51,169 bases of DNA from Oscillospiraceae bacterium (GCA_015067585.1 SVMC01000011.1:1-51169); one strand, 5' to 3'; shown: positions 25,187 through 34,915, numbered from the stretch's first letter. The notes: generated by a model from the sequence alone, not told the origin. Made by a program: numbers and translations.

Positions 25187-26506
25187 ATGAAAAAGAGGAT
25201 ACATCTGTATGTGAGCCGGAAGCACCCCTGTACTTGGTTGATGGTGCTGTGCATAATGGTTTCGGCAATACTTCGCATCGTTTGCTGCAATGGGAATCTG
25301 TGGTTTGGTGCGATCCTGCCCATCACGGCGGCAGTGTTGTATGCACTGATGACGGTCCTGGCCGGAGAGGAAATGCTCTACCGGACAGCAGTTCCGGTAT
25401 GGCTGATGGGACTGTGCTTTGCCATTCCCTCCGGTTCTATCGCAGCCTGGATCGCTTGCCTGCTTCTGTGCTTTTGCTATACCCGGCTGATCGACGGAAG
25501 GAACAAAAAGATCTGGCTGCTACCGTTGTATCCTATGGCTCTTGCAGGCTGTATTTACGCAAGAAGCTGGGCGGATGCCGTGGTGATCCTGGGTATGCTC
25601 CTTCTGTGGCCGGCAATCAAAGTACATACCGATAACAAGTATCATCCCACCTGGGGTGACCGTATCGATGGTCGGCAAGTCCGTACTGCCCAGGTTATGG
25701 AGCAGGTTACTGCCTATTTCATGCCCAATCGCACCGGCGCCAACAATCTGTTCTCCGAATCCGCAGAGATCACGGAACTGGAACAGTATATCCGGCAAAA
25801 GAGAAAAGAAGGTTTGCGCGGCTTCAGTATTACCCATGCGGTGTTAGCAGCCTATGTCCGCACAGTTGCCAAATATCCTGCGCTCAATCGCTTCATCGCC
25901 GGTCAGCGGATCTACTCCCGTGGCGATGATATTTCCGTATGCATGACCGTCAAGAAAGAACTGACCGCCGACGCCCCCGACTCCCTCATCAAGGTCCATC
26001 TGCATCCCGGTGATACCGCTGTAGATGTGTACCACAAGTTCAACGCTGAGGTGGAGAATGCCAAAAACGAAATGGAGACAACCGCCGATGCCACCGTTGC
26101 CGGTTTTATGGCGATCCCCAGATTGGTTTTGAAATTTACGATTTGGCTGCTGAAGTGCCTTGACTACTTTGCCATGGTCCCCAAAGCCTTACTGGAGATC
26201 AGCCCCTTCCATGGCAGCGTATACTTTACCAATTTGGGTTCCCTTGGCATCAAGCCTGTGCACCATCACCTGTATGATTTCGGCACTGTGCCTGCATTCT
26301 GTGCTTTCGGACGCAAACGCCGGGCAGAAGAAATTAAGGACGGACAGATCGTGGAGCGCAAATACTTGGATATGACATTCAATCTGGATGAACGGATCTG
26401 CGATGGTTTTTATTACGCATCTGTGATAAAATATTTCCTGCGTTTGCTGGCACACCCGGAAGCACTGGACAGACCACCGGAAACGATAGAGCAGGATATC
26501 CCGTAA
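25187..26506 (+). CDS. Membrane-anchored protein with an E2/CoA-acyltransferase-like domain
   Basis: A 439-residue protein. Residues ~10-140 contain about five hydrophobic helices. From about 160 the sequence resembles the catalytic domain of 2-oxoacid dehydrogenase acyltransferases (E2/chloramphenicol-acetyltransferase fold): ITHAVLAAYVRTVAKYPALN, then GTVPAFCAFG and DERICDGFYY. The last corresponds to the E2 motif DHRVVDG, but the catalytic His is Glu402. It may transfer acyl groups by another mechanism or be a binding subunit. Fusion of this fold to a membrane domain in a lipid operon is unusual. It is the last intact gene of the cluster. Confidence 0.68.
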   Translation: MKKRIHLYVSRKHPCTWLMVLCIMVSAILRIVCCNGNLWFGAILPITAAVLYALMTVLAGEEMLYRTAVPVWLMGLCFAIPSGSIAAWIACLLLCFCYTRLIDGRNKKIWLLPLYPMALAGCIYARSWADAVVILGMLLLWPAIKVHTDNKYHPTWGDRIDGRQVRTAQVMEQVTAYFMPNRTGANNLFSESAEITELEQYIRQKRKEGLRGFSITHAVLAAYVRTVAKYPALNRFIAGQRIYSRGDDISVCMTVKKELTADAPDSLIKVHLHPGDTAVDVYHKFNAEVENAKNEMETTADATVAGFMAIPRLVLKFTIWLLKCLDYFAMVPKALLEISPFHGSVYFTNLGSLGIKPVHHHLYDFGTVPAFCAFGRKRRAEEIKDGQIVERKYLDMTFNLDERICDGFYYASVIKYFLRLLAHPEALDRPPETIEQDIP

Positions 26507-26510
26507 AGGA

Positions 26511-26585
26511 GTGCGCAAAAGGAAATTTACAACCGTTCTGTTTGACCCTGACGGCACCTTATTACATTTAATTGACCTAACATAA
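26511..26585 (+). pseudogene. N-terminal stub of a HAD-family hydrolase
   Basis: A 24-codon frame from a GTG reads RKFTTVLFDPDGTLLHLIDLT and stops. It matches motif I of HAD phosphatases (normally FDLDGTL), with Leu changed to Pro. Nothing of the remaining ~200 residues is present. It is the scar of a lost gene at the end of the lipid cluster. Confidence 0.6.
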
Positions 26586-26630
26586 GGAAACCTCCTCGTA
26601 ATTTTAGGTGGGAACACCTCTGATTACAAG

Positions 26631-26664
26631 GGCCTTTTTGCTAATCGGAATTAGCAAAAAGGCC
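26631..26664. terminator. Perfect 15-bp inverted repeat ending the lipid cluster
   Basis: GGCCTTTTTGCTAAT/ATTAGCAAAAAGGCC with a CGGA loop, followed downstream by TTTTTCC. It is the likely end of the lipid transcript. An AGGTG/CACCT mini-hairpin lies just before it (26605-26618). Confidence 0.75.
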
Positions 26665-26715
26665 GCACATTTTTCCTTATTTGTCAAACTTTATTTTTAT
26701 AATTATTACAAAAAC

Positions 26716-26749
26716 CGGACTTCACATTTCTGTGAAGTCCGCTTTTTCT
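26716..26749 (-). terminator. Terminator of the mnmG-tatD-exporter operon
   Basis: CGGACTTCACA/TGTGAAGTCCG is an 11-bp stem with T-runs on both sides; on the minus strand it ends in GGTTTTTGT, 50 bases after the exporter stop. Confidence 0.75.
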
Positions 26750-26798
26750 TGACTTAATGACATTGCTTTGCTGTACAGGGGTACATTTTGTGATCATG

Positions 26799-27956
26799 TT
26801 ACTGCTTTTCCGGCTCCTGCGGAGGGAACAAGCGCTGCTCCCGCCGCTGTGTAGCTTCCCGGAAGAGCGTATATAAGGTGGCAGCGGTGGGGACTGCCAG
26901 CAGCATGCCCACAGGACCTGCAACGCCGCCGCCCACAGTGACCGCAGCTAAGATCCACATGGCGGGAAGATTCACCCGGCTGCCCATGACTCTGGGATAG
27001 ATCAGATTGCCCTCTAACTGCTGCAGCACAATGAGGAAAACCAGAAAGATCACAGCCTTAATGGGGGAAACCGTCAGGATCATAAAGGCGCCTACCACCG
27101 CGCCGATCAGACCTCCAACCACAGGGATCAGGGCAGTAACACCCACAAGGGTGCCTACCATGGGGGCGTAGGGAATACCGATCAGCAGCATACCGATGAT
27201 GCACAAGGTGCCGAGGATCACCGCCTCCAGCGTCTGCCCGGAAACAAAGCTGCGGAAATTCGCGCTGGCAACGGTTGCGGCATGGATCAGCCACTCACCA
27301 AAGCGCTCCGGCAGCCAGACCCGGATCAGCCGGGCAGCCAGAGCCTTCAGTCGCTCCTTGCTGAACAGAATATAGATAGAGAAGACAATGGCAACAAACA
27401 GGTCTACCACGCCGCCCACCACGGAGCCGATGGTGTCCACCACCGTGTTCATGATATTGCCGCCCTGCTCCTTGAGCCAGTTCTCCGCAGCCTTGAGCAT
27501 TCCTTCCCAGTCGATGCCCAGAAGGAATTTCCCGAAGGGCCGTCCTGCAAGCTCCTGCGCATCCATTGCGCTGAGTCTGCCGATAAAATCAATAACACTT
27601 TGGGCGATCAGCTTGACTGCCTCCACCAACTCCGGAATGACCAGCCAGATGATACCTGCTAAAATGCCAAGGATCATGATCAGGGAGATGCCGTAGGCCG
27701 TGGGACGCCGAAGCTTAAGGGCAGCGGGGTGCACCGCTTTTGGCCAGAGGTGGTTCTCAAAAAAGCGCATGGGCACATTCAGGATCAGGGCAAAGGCAAA
27801 GCCCAGAAGCAATGGCATGATCAACCCCACTGCCCAGGAGACCGCTTTTGCGATCACATTGACATTCTGCACCCCAAGGAAGATCAGAATGCAGGCGGCA
27901 ATGATCCCAATCAGCCATTTTGTCAGTTTTTTTCTGTTTTCCGGATCGAACTCCAT
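26799..27956 (-). CDS. AI-2E-family transporter
   Basis: A 385-residue membrane protein with about eight helices. The family pattern is clear: an N-terminal pair of helices, a long amphipathic middle region (about residues 105-200) and the C-terminal IGAVVGAFMILTVSP and YPRVMGSRVNLPAMWILAAVTVGGGVAGPVGMLLAVP. Members export small molecules or ions (Na+/H+ antiport and TqsA-type activity have been reported); the substrate here is unknown. AAGGAG precedes the ATG. It is the last gene of the mnmG-tatD operon, 15 bases after tatD. Confidence 0.9.
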   Translation of the reverse strand: MEFDPENRKKLTKWLIGIIAACILIFLGVQNVNVIAKAVSWAVGLIMPLLLGFAFALILNVPMRFFENHLWPKAVHPAALKLRRPTAYGISLIMILGILAGIIWLVIPELVEAVKLIAQSVIDFIGRLSAMDAQELAGRPFGKFLLGIDWEGMLKAAENWLKEQGGNIMNTVVDTIGSVVGGVVDLFVAIVFSIYILFSKERLKALAARLIRVWLPERFGEWLIHAATVASANFRSFVSGQTLEAVILGTLCIIGMLLIGIPYAPMVGTLVGVTALIPVVGGLIGAVVGAFMILTVSPIKAVIFLVFLIVLQQLEGNLIYPRVMGSRVNLPAMWILAAVTVGGGVAGPVGMLLAVPTAATLYTLFREATQRREQRLFPPQEPEKQ

Positions 27957-27971
27957 GTTGTCAGCTCCTTT

Positions 27972-28742
27972 TTATGACTTGATGCCAAAGAGGCGGCAGG
28001 CGTTCTCCATGGTGATGCGGGCGGCGTCTTCTTCGGGGATATCCCGGAGCTGTGCCAGCTTTTTCGCCACAAAGCGCACCAGACGGGGATCGTTTCTGCG
28101 GCCCCGGAAGGGTTCCGGCGCCATATAGGGGCAATCCGTCTCGATGAGGATGCGCTCCAAAGGAATGCTCTGGGCGGTCTCCACCGCCTTGCGGGCATTC
28201 TTGAAGGTGAGCACGCCGGTGAAGCCGATGTACCAGCCACGGCGCACCAGCTCCCGGGCGAATTCCGGTGAGCCGGAGAAACAGTGGAACACGCCCTTGA
28301 CCTCGGGGAATTCGTCCACGATGGCAAGGCCATCCTCATGGGCTTCCCGCTCATGGACGATCACGGGAAGCTTTAATTCCCGGGCCAAATCCATCTGCAT
28401 GCGGAAGGCTTTCTGCTGGATGTCCCGGGGGACATCCTCATAATGATAGTCGAGACCGATCTCGCCGATGGCCTTTACTTTCGGGTTTTCCAGGGCCAGA
28501 CGGCGGTAGATTTCAATTCGTTCTTCGTCCACATGGTCCGCATCGTCCGGGTGGCTGCCCACGGCGCAGTAGATATAATCCCGCTCTTTGGCCAGACGGC
28601 AGCCGGATTTGGAGGAATCCAGATCGCAGCCTGCGTTCATGAGATATCGAAGGCCCTGCTGAGGGAAAGCATCCAGCAGCTCCTGACGGTCATCGTCAAA
28701 GCGGCGGTCATCCATATGGGCATGGGAATCAAACAATATCAT
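27972..28742 (-). CDS. TatD-family metal-dependent deoxyribonuclease
   Basis: A 256-residue TIM-barrel hydrolase. Metal ligands are visible in [28 protein letters not shown] and ETDCPYMAP, the full TatD set. The family has 3'-5' exonuclease activity linked to repair of oxidised DNA. Its ATG overlaps the mnmG stop (ATGA), showing translational coupling. Confidence 0.93.
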   Translation of the reverse strand: MILFDSHAHMDDRRFDDDRQELLDAFPQQGLRYLMNAGCDLDSSKSGCRLAKERDYIYCAVGSHPDDADHVDEERIEIYRRLALENPKVKAIGEIGLDYHYEDVPRDIQQKAFRMQMDLARELKLPVIVHEREAHEDGLAIVDEFPEVKGVFHCFSGSPEFARELVRRGWYIGFTGVLTFKNARKAVETAQSIPLERILIETDCPYMAPEPFRGRRNDPRLVRFVAKKLAQLRDIPEEDAARITMENACRLFGIKS

Positions 28743-30619
28743 GACATATTCTCCTTATGCTGCTGAAGGTAGATGAGCAAGACGGCAATATCGCTGGGGG
28801 ATACGCCGGAAATGCGGCCCGCCTGACCGATGGACACGGGACGGATGGCATTCAGCTTTTCCTGCGCCTCCAGACGAAGGCCGCCGATGGCATTGTAATC
28901 GATATCCGGGGGCAGCAGACGGCTTTCCTCCTTGCGGAACTGCTCTACCTGCCGCTCCTGCCGGGCAAGATAGCCGCTATACTTGATCTGGATCTCCACC
29001 TGCTCCTGCACCTCCGGGGACAATTCCGGACGGTTGGGATCAAAGGGGGCGATGGCAGCATAGCTCAGTTCCGGACGGCTGACTAAATCGGAAAGGCGGG
29101 CGGACACTTTCACCGGGGCGGTCTGATACTGCGCCATCAGCTCGTTCAGAGCCTCGGAAGCGGCAACGCCGGTGGAGTTGAGGCGATTGATCTCCCTTGC
29201 CACCTGACGGTACTTTTCCTGCACCCTCTCATAGTCTTCATCGGACACGAGGCCGATGCGGTGACCGATGGCACTCAGGCGCTGGTCGGCATTGTCCTGC
29301 CGATGAAGCAGACGGTATTCCGAGCGGGAGGTCATGATGCGGTAGGGTTCTTCCGTGCCCTTGGTGACTAAGTCATCGATCAGGGTGCCGATGTAGCCGT
29401 CGCAGCGGCGGATGATCATGGGTTCTTCTCCCTTGAGCTTCAGAGCGGCATTGACACCTGCCACAAAGCCCTGTACTGCTGCCTCCTCATAGCCGGAGGA
29501 GCCGTTGAACTGCCCCGCGCCGTAAAGTCCGGGGACTTTTTTGCTCTCCAAGGTGGCAAGCAGTTCGGTGGGGTCGACGCAATCATATTCAATGGCATAG
29601 GCGGGGCGCATCATTTCCGCATTCTCCAAGCCCTTGACGGTGTGGAGCATTTCCAGCTGCACATCCTCCGGCATGGAGGAAGAAAAACCCTGAATGTACA
29701 TTTCGTCCGTCATGGCGCCGCAGGGCTCCACAAAGAGCTGATGGCGGGGCTTTTCGGAGAAGCGCACCACCTTCGTTTCAATGGAGGGGCAGTAGCGGGG
29801 ACCGGTGCCCTGAATGGAGCCGTCGTAAATGGGACTGCGGTCAAGATTTTGGCGGATGATGTCGTGAGTCTCTTCTGTGGTATAGGTCAGATGGCAGACA
29901 GCTTTGTTTTTCGGCGGCTCGGTGGTGCGGAAGGAGAAGCCTACGGTCTGCTCATCTCCCGGCTGCAGCTCCATGGCGGAAAAGTCGATGGAGCGGCGGT
30001 TGATGCGGGGAGGTGTGCCGGTCTTGAAGCGGCGCATGGACAGGCCCAGGGCTTCCAGCCGCTTGGTCAGGCCCACGGCGGCGTGCATCCCGTCCGGGCC
30101 GGAGGAAATGATGTTCTCGCCGATGACGATGGCGGATTCCAAAAAAGTGCCGGTGGCTAAGATCACCGCGCGGCAATCATATCGGGCACCAAGCTGAGTG
30201 AGGACACCGCAGACCTTGCCGTCCTCCGTCAGCACATCCACGATCATGGCCTGCTTGAGATCCAGATTCTCCTGAATTTCCAGCCGGTGCTTCATGAATT
30301 CCTGATAGGCACGGCGGTCCGCCTGTGCGCGGAGGGAGTGAACAGCGGGGCCTTTGCCCCGGTTGAGCATACGGTACTGGATGCAGCAGTGGTCCGCTGC
30401 CCAGCCCATTTCACCGCCCAATGCATCCAATTCCCGCACCAAATGGCCCTTGCCGGTGCCGCCGATGGCGGGATTGCAGGGCATATTGCCCACTGCATCC
30501 AAGTTGATGGTGAAAATGACGGTGCGAAGTCCCATCCGGGCCGCGGCCAGTGCCGCTTCAATGCCCGCATGGCCCGCGCCAACTACAGCGATGTCATAGG
30601 TTCCCACATAATAGCTCAT
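28739..30619 (-). CDS. mnmG: tRNA uridine-5-carboxymethylaminomethyl modification enzyme MnmG
   Basis: A 626-residue FAD-dependent enzyme that, with MnmE, modifies the wobble uridine of several tRNAs. The FAD site [12 protein letters not shown] is at the N-terminus. [21 protein letters not shown], the catalytic-Cys segment around [10 protein letters not shown] and the C-terminal [20 protein letters not shown] are typical. GGAGGG precedes the ATG at 30619. The same frame stays open for another 420 codons upstream, but that part is antisense to phage genes. mnmE is not adjacent. Confidence 0.97.
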   Translation of the reverse strand: MSYYVGTYDIAVVGAGHAGIEAALAAARMGLRTVIFTINLDAVGNMPCNPAIGGTGKGHLVRELDALGGEMGWAADHCCIQYRMLNRGKGPAVHSLRAQADRRAYQEFMKHRLEIQENLDLKQAMIVDVLTEDGKVCGVLTQLGARYDCRAVILATGTFLESAIVIGENIISSGPDGMHAAVGLTKRLEALGLSMRRFKTGTPPRINRRSIDFSAMELQPGDEQTVGFSFRTTEPPKNKAVCHLTYTTEETHDIIRQNLDRSPIYDGSIQGTGPRYCPSIETKVVRFSEKPRHQLFVEPCGAMTDEMYIQGFSSSMPEDVQLEMLHTVKGLENAEMMRPAYAIEYDCVDPTELLATLESKKVPGLYGAGQFNGSSGYEEAAVQGFVAGVNAALKLKGEEPMIIRRCDGYIGTLIDDLVTKGTEEPYRIMTSRSEYRLLHRQDNADQRLSAIGHRIGLVSDEDYERVQEKYRQVAREINRLNSTGVAASEALNELMAQYQTAPVKVSARLSDLVSRPELSYAAIAPFDPNRPELSPEVQEQVEIQIKYSGYLARQERQVEQFRKEESRLLPPDIDYNAIGGLRLEAQEKLNAIRPVSIGQAGRISGVSPSDIAVLLIYLQQHKENMS

Positions 30620-30650
30620 TATTTGCCCTCCATTCGGTAAACAACATATA

Positions 30651-30679
30651 ATTTTATCACCGAATTCATCTTTTTTCAA
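30651..30679 (-). promoter_or_regulatory. Promoter of the mnmG operon
   Basis: On the minus strand TTGAAA and TAAAAT are 17 bases apart, 32 bases before the mnmG start. Confidence 0.65.
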
Positions 30680-30687
30680 TAGTGCCC

Positions 30688-30729
30688 ATCCCCGCTTCCT
30701 GTTTTTTTCGGGAAGCGGGGATTTTTTTC
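30688..30729 (+). terminator. Terminator facing into the phage island
   Basis: ATCCCCGCTTCC/GGAAGCGGGGAT is a perfect 12-bp stem followed by seven T. There is no plus-strand gene upstream of it (mnmG points away), so it either ends a lost gene, insulates the island from antisense transcription, or attenuates a leader. The ~80 bases between it and the first phage gene have no convincing promoter. Confidence 0.8.
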
Positions 30730-30812
30730 GGAGCGTTGCCCCCTTTTGAGCAGAATTTCCCGATTTTGACCCTATGGATGAAGGGATTCTTCCAAAGAAG
30801 GGAGGTGATGGG

Positions 30813-31277
30813 ATGCAGCCATTGACAAAGGCCCAGATGCGAACCTTCGCAAGCGTGTACCTTCGCACCATGGACTCTGAGCAGGCTGCCCGCAGCATCG
30901 GCGCTGCCGATGCCATACGAATTCTGGCGCAGGAGGAAATCGGACAGCAGATCCGCAAGGCAAGGCAGCTTTTGGCGGAGCAGTTTACCCCGGAGGACAC
31001 GGTGCGCCGCATGGTGGAGCTGGCCTTCGGGCGGGCAAACGACTGCGTACGGCTGGCGCTGCAGGGGGATGTGGACATTGACTCTCTGGATCTTTCCCTG
31101 CTTTCGGAGATCCGCCGCAATGAAAAGGGCACGGTGGAGATCCGCCTCATTGACCGTATGCGGGTGCTGGAGCGGCTGCTGAATCTGGAACGGGGCGGCG
31201 AAAGCGAAGCTGCTGCCTTCTTCCGGGCCATGCAGGCCGCCTGCGGCGAAGGGACAACACTGGAGGAATCGGATTGA
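30813..31277 (+). CDS. Putative small terminase subunit (XtmA-like)
   Basis: A 154-residue protein with an N-terminal HTH-like segment ([30 protein letters not shown]) and a second helical part, the layout of small terminases that bind pac/cos DNA. The call rests mainly on position directly before and overlapping the large terminase gene (TTGA overlap). GGAGGTG precedes the ATG at 30813; a longer frame from 30774 lacks a site. Confidence 0.7.
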   Translation: MQPLTKAQMRTFASVYLRTMDSEQAARSIGAADAIRILAQEEIGQQIRKARQLLAEQFTPEDTVRRMVELAFGRANDCVRLALQGDVDIDSLDLSLLSEIRRNEKGTVEIRLIDRMRVLERLLNLERGGESEAAAFFRAMQAACGEGTTLEESD

Positions 31278-32551
31278 ACTTCAAGGGATTTTCCCAAAAA
31301 CAAAAGCTCGTGCTGACCTGGTGGATGCCCGGCGGGAGATTCTCCGGCTATGAGGGGATCATCTGCGACGGGGCAGTGCGAAGCGGCAAGACCCTGTCCA
31401 TGGGCCTTGGCTTCTTCCTGTGGTCCATGGCGCAGTTTGACGGGCGGCGCTTTGGCGTGTGCGGCAAGACCATTGCTTCGGTCAGGCGCAATGTGCTGTC
31501 GGAGCTGCTGCCGAGGCTGGAAACCATGGGGTTCAGCGTGGAGGAAAAAAGGTCGGATAACCGCATCACTGTGAGCTTCGGCGGGCATCGGAACGAATAT
31601 TACCTCTTTGGCGGGCGGGACGAAGGCTCCTGCGCCCTGATTCAGGGCATCACCTTTGCGGGAATTCTGCTGGACGAGGTGGCCCTCATGCCCAGAAGCT
31701 TTGTGGAGCAGGCCTGCGCCCGCTGCTCCGTCACCGGCTCCCGCCTGTGGTTCAACTGCAACCCGGAAGGGCCGAGGCACTGGTTCTATGTGGAATGGAT
31801 CGGCAGGGCGAAGGCAAGAAGGCTGCTGTACCTGCACTTTACCATGGAGGACAATCCTTCCTTGAGCTCTGCCATCCGGCAGCGGTATCACCGGCTGTAT
31901 TCCGGGGTATTTTACCGCCGCTTCGTGTTAGGACAATGGGCGGCGGCGGAAGGAAGGGTGTATGACTTCTTTGATCCCGCTTCCGCGCCGCCGCCTCCCC
32001 CCGGCCCTTATGAGCGGCTGTGCATCTCCTGCGACTACGGCACAGTGAATCCCGCTTCCTTCGGCCTGTGGGCGAAAAAGGGAGCGGTATGGTACCGCAT
32101 CGATGAATTCTACTTCGATTCCCGCAAGGCCCAGCGGCAGATGACGGATGCGGAGTATGCCGAGGCCCTGCGAAAATTGGCGGCGGGTCGCCCCATAGAC
32201 ACCGTGGTGGTGGATCCCTCCGCCGCCAGCTTCATCGCCCTGCTGCGGCGGGAGGGCTGGCGGGTGCGGAAGGCGGACAACGATGTGCTCTCCGGCATCC
32301 GAAAGACCTCGAACCTGCTCAAATCCGGAGCCATCGTCATCTGCAGCAACTGCGCGGACTGCCTGCGGGAGACGGAGGAATATGTGTGGGACATGGGCGC
32401 TGTGGGGCAGGACAGGGTGAAAAAGGAGCACGATCACGCCATGGATGATATGCGCTACTTCGTCACCACCGTACTCCGGCCCGATCATGCCCCCTTTGCC
32501 GCCTGCAGCGCGGCAAGACAAACCAATCAACTATCAGGAGGTGGAACATGA
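31274..32551 (+). CDS. Phage terminase large subunit
   Basis: A 425-residue DNA-packaging motor. The Walker A motif is GAVRSGKT (residues 33-40); a Walker B-like ILLDEVAL lies near 133; the C-terminal nuclease domain starts at SCDYGTVNP near 251 and continues [10 protein letters not shown]. It belongs to the PBSX/phage_terminase family. All ATPase and nuclease landmarks are present, so DNA packaging could still work. It starts with TTG overlapping the previous stop and ends in an ATGA overlap with the portal gene. Confidence 0.92.
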   Translation: MNFKGFSQKQKLVLTWWMPGGRFSGYEGIICDGAVRSGKTLSMGLGFFLWSMAQFDGRRFGVCGKTIASVRRNVLSELLPRLETMGFSVEEKRSDNRITVSFGGHRNEYYLFGGRDEGSCALIQGITFAGILLDEVALMPRSFVEQACARCSVTGSRLWFNCNPEGPRHWFYVEWIGRAKARRLLYLHFTMEDNPSLSSAIRQRYHRLYSGVFYRRFVLGQWAAAEGRVYDFFDPASAPPPPPGPYERLCISCDYGTVNPASFGLWAKKGAVWYRIDEFYFDSRKAQRQMTDAEYAEALRKLAAGRPIDTVVVDPSAASFIALLRREGWRVRKADNDVLSGIRKTSNLLKSGAIVICSNCADCLRETEEYVWDMGAVGQDRVKKEHDHAMDDMRYFVTTVLRPDHAPFAACSAARQTNQLSGGGT

Positions 32552-33681
32552 AATTCAGAAAACAACGAAAAGGCTCTGCGGCGGTGACCACCCAGCTTCG
32601 GGAGACCCGTACCCACCCTTATCAGCAGGCGCTGCGGTTCGTGCCCCTTGGCACGCCGGAGCTAAGGCTGTATCAGGCCATGCGGGAGGCTCTGCCGGTG
32701 CTGGATGCCGCCATTGTGAAGCTGGTGCGGCTGACCGGCGGCTTTCAGGCAACATGCCCGGACAAGCTTGCTGAAAAGCGGCTCAATGACTTCCTTGCTA
32801 CTGTGCCCTGCGGGCGGTGTCAGGTGGGCATCCAGAGCTTTGTGGATGCTTATTTGGACAGCCTGCTGACCTACGGCAGGGCTGTTGGAGAAATGGTGGT
32901 GGCGGATGGCCGCCTGCGGGCGGTGTGCTGGGGAGATGTATCGGCGGTGCAGATCCGTGAGGGGGACAGCCCTCTGGACATCACCCTGTGCGTGCAGGAT
33001 GAGGCGGGGCAGATCATTCCCCTCCCCTGTCAGGAGCTGCTGCTGTTCACCACCCTCAATCCCGAGCCTGCCAACCCCTACGGGGTCTCCATGCTTCGCA
33101 GTATGCCCTTCCTTGCCAATGTGCTGCTGAAGATCTTTCAGACCGTGGGCAGCAACTGGGACCGGGCCGGGAACATCCGCTACAGCGTGGTATGCAAACC
33201 CGGTGCGGAAGGGATCGACAGCTACAGCGCGGCAGATCGGGCAGAACAGATGGCGCAGCAATGGTCGCAGGCCATGGAGGACACCCAGAGCGGGACGGTA
33301 AGGGACTTTGTGGCGGTGGGGGATGTGAGCATCCATGCCATCGGTGCGGATGCCCCGGTGCTGGATTCGGAGATCCCGGTGCGGCAGATCATGGAGCAGC
33401 TGGTATCCCGTACCGGCCTTCCCCCCTTCCTGTTAGGGTTAAGCTGGGCCTCCACGGAGCGGATGAGCAGCCAGCAGGCGGATATGCTCACCAGTGAGCT
33501 GTGGGCGCTGCGCCGCACCCTGACCCCGGTGCTGGAACGCATCTGCGCCACATGGCTGGCCTTAGAAGGCTACGAAGGCCGCGCCGAGATCCTATGGGAC
33601 GACATCAGCCTGCAGGACTTAGTGGAGGAGGCCCGGGCAGCCTACTACAATGCCCAGAAGAAGGGAGGTGAAACGGTATGA
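32548..33681 (+). CDS. Phage portal protein
   Basis: A 377-residue portal, the dodecameric ring through which DNA enters the capsid. It has the portal core with YLDSLLTYGRAVGEMVV, NPYGVSMLRSMPFLANVLLKIFQ and the C-terminal PPFLLGLSWASTERMSSQQADML. It is a little short compared with typical 400-500-residue portals but shows no internal gap by eye. It overlaps both the terminase and the next gene by 4 bases. Confidence 0.85.
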   Translation: MKFRKQRKGSAAVTTQLRETRTHPYQQALRFVPLGTPELRLYQAMREALPVLDAAIVKLVRLTGGFQATCPDKLAEKRLNDFLATVPCGRCQVGIQSFVDAYLDSLLTYGRAVGEMVVADGRLRAVCWGDVSAVQIREGDSPLDITLCVQDEAGQIIPLPCQELLLFTTLNPEPANPYGVSMLRSMPFLANVLLKIFQTVGSNWDRAGNIRYSVVCKPGAEGIDSYSAADRAEQMAQQWSQAMEDTQSGTVRDFVAVGDVSIHAIGADAPVLDSEIPVRQIMEQLVSRTGLPPFLLGLSWASTERMSSQQADMLTSELWALRRTLTPVLERICATWLALEGYEGRAEILWDDISLQDLVEEARAAYYNAQKKGGETV

Positions 33682-34535
33682 ATACGGTAAAATCGGCCCT
33701 TTTGGGCAAGGGCGGTGTGCCTACCCCTGAACAGCTTGAGAAGATCAATCTCCAGAGCAAGGCGGAACTGACGGCGGAGCAGGTGTACTGCTTCTCTGTG
33801 CGGCTGTGCGACGATCAGCCGGACCGGGATCATGAGCGGTTTGACACCGCAGCGCTGCCCGTTTTGGCAGAGCTGTTCATCGGCAAGACCGGCATCTGCG
33901 ACCATGAATGGTCGGCGCAGGGCCAGATCGCCCGCATCTTTGACGCATGGACGGAAAAAGCCGGAGAGGCTACCGTCCTGCGGGCATGGGCCTATATGCT
34001 GCGGGGACAGGACACCGACCCCATCATCGCAAAGATCGAGGCGGGCATCCACAGGGAGGTTTCCGTTGGCTGCGCCATGGAGAAGACCCTCTGCTCCATC
34101 TGCGGCGCGCAGTACGGCAGCTGCGAGCATCGCAAGGGCGAAAGCTACAATGGCGAGATCTGCTACGGCATCCTGTGCGGGGCGAAGGACGCCTACGAAT
34201 TTTCCTTTGTGGCCGTCCCCGCCCAGAGTGAGGCGGGGGTCCTCAAGGGCTTTGTGGAAAATGATCCCAGGCTTTCAGAGCTGAAAAGCAAAGCGGAGTT
34301 AGGCGAGCGGTATCTCAGCCTTCAGCGGATGGAGGCTGTGCGTCTTGCCCTGTCTCTGGGGTTGCAGGTGGAAAGAAAGCTTCTGGAAACCATGGCAAAT
34401 GCCCTGAATGACGCAGAGCTTTCCTGCCTCAATGGGGCACTCAAGGCTCTGCGGGATAAGAAATTTGCCTGCAAGACCCAGCTTCCCACGGCGAAAAACA
34501 AACCCTTTGGCATCGGAACCGAATTTTTGATTTGA
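33678..34535 (+). CDS. Putative prohead protease (XkdF position) with a Cys-rich insert
   Basis: A 285-residue protein between portal and capsid genes. IHREVSVGC and YEFSFVAVPAQ resemble the strands around the active site of phage prohead proteases, though I cannot place a full catalytic triad. A Cys cluster CSICGAQYGSC with a following H lies near residue 140 and may bind zinc. The C-terminal third is helical and could act as scaffold. Overlaps the portal gene by 4 bases. Confidence 0.6.
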   Translation: MNTVKSALLGKGGVPTPEQLEKINLQSKAELTAEQVYCFSVRLCDDQPDRDHERFDTAALPVLAELFIGKTGICDHEWSAQGQIARIFDAWTEKAGEATVLRAWAYMLRGQDTDPIIAKIEAGIHREVSVGCAMEKTLCSICGAQYGSCEHRKGESYNGEICYGILCGAKDAYEFSFVAVPAQSEAGVLKGFVENDPRLSELKSKAELGERYLSLQRMEAVRLALSLGLQVERKLLETMANALNDAELSCLNGALKALRDKKFACKTQLPTAKNKPFGIGTEFLI

Positions 34536-34551
34536 TCAAGGAGGAAACATT

Positions 34552-34902
34552 ATGGCATCCCATACCATTTCCATGCAGGGCATCGGCGCAGCCCATCTCA
34601 GCGCCAAGGCAGGCGCAGCCGTCACGGCAGGCTATCCCTGCCAGTTTACCGGCAATGACACGGTGGCCAACAGCGCTTCCGGCGGGGAATTCTGCGGCGT
34701 GATCGCAGGGGTACGCAGCGGTCTTGTCACCGTGCAGTACCACGGCATCACTACCCTGCCCTATTCCGGCAGCGCACCCGCCGTAGGCTACGGAATTCTG
34801 GTCGCTGACGGCACCGGCGGCGTGAAGACCGCCACATCCGGCAGAAGCTATCTCATCGTCCATGTGGACACTGCGGCCAAGACCCTTGGCCTGATGCTGT
34901 AA
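34552..34902 (+). CDS. Putative head decoration protein
   Basis: A 116-residue, Gly/Ala/Thr-rich, beta-type protein (GEFCGVIAGVRSGLVTVQYHG...) with the repeated short strands seen in DUF2190-like capsid decoration proteins. It lies between the protease and major capsid genes and has AAGGAGG upstream. Function is inferred from composition and position. Confidence 0.6.
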   Translation: MASHTISMQGIGAAHLSAKAGAAVTAGYPCQFTGNDTVANSASGGEFCGVIAGVRSGLVTVQYHGITTLPYSGSAPAVGYGILVADGTGGVKTATSGRSYLIVHVDTAAKTLGLML

Positions 34903-34915
34903 GGAGGAACATACG

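Noticed and set aside
17069-26664. Integrative element using tRNA-Ala as attachment site
   Set aside because: No direct repeat of the tRNA 3' end and no integrase or conjugation gene was found; the AT-richer composition is noted but is not enough.
30620-31891. A 420-codon N-terminal extension of MnmG on the minus strand
   Set aside because: MnmG has its normal start and ribosome site at 30619 with a promoter just upstream, and the extension is antisense to the terminase genes.
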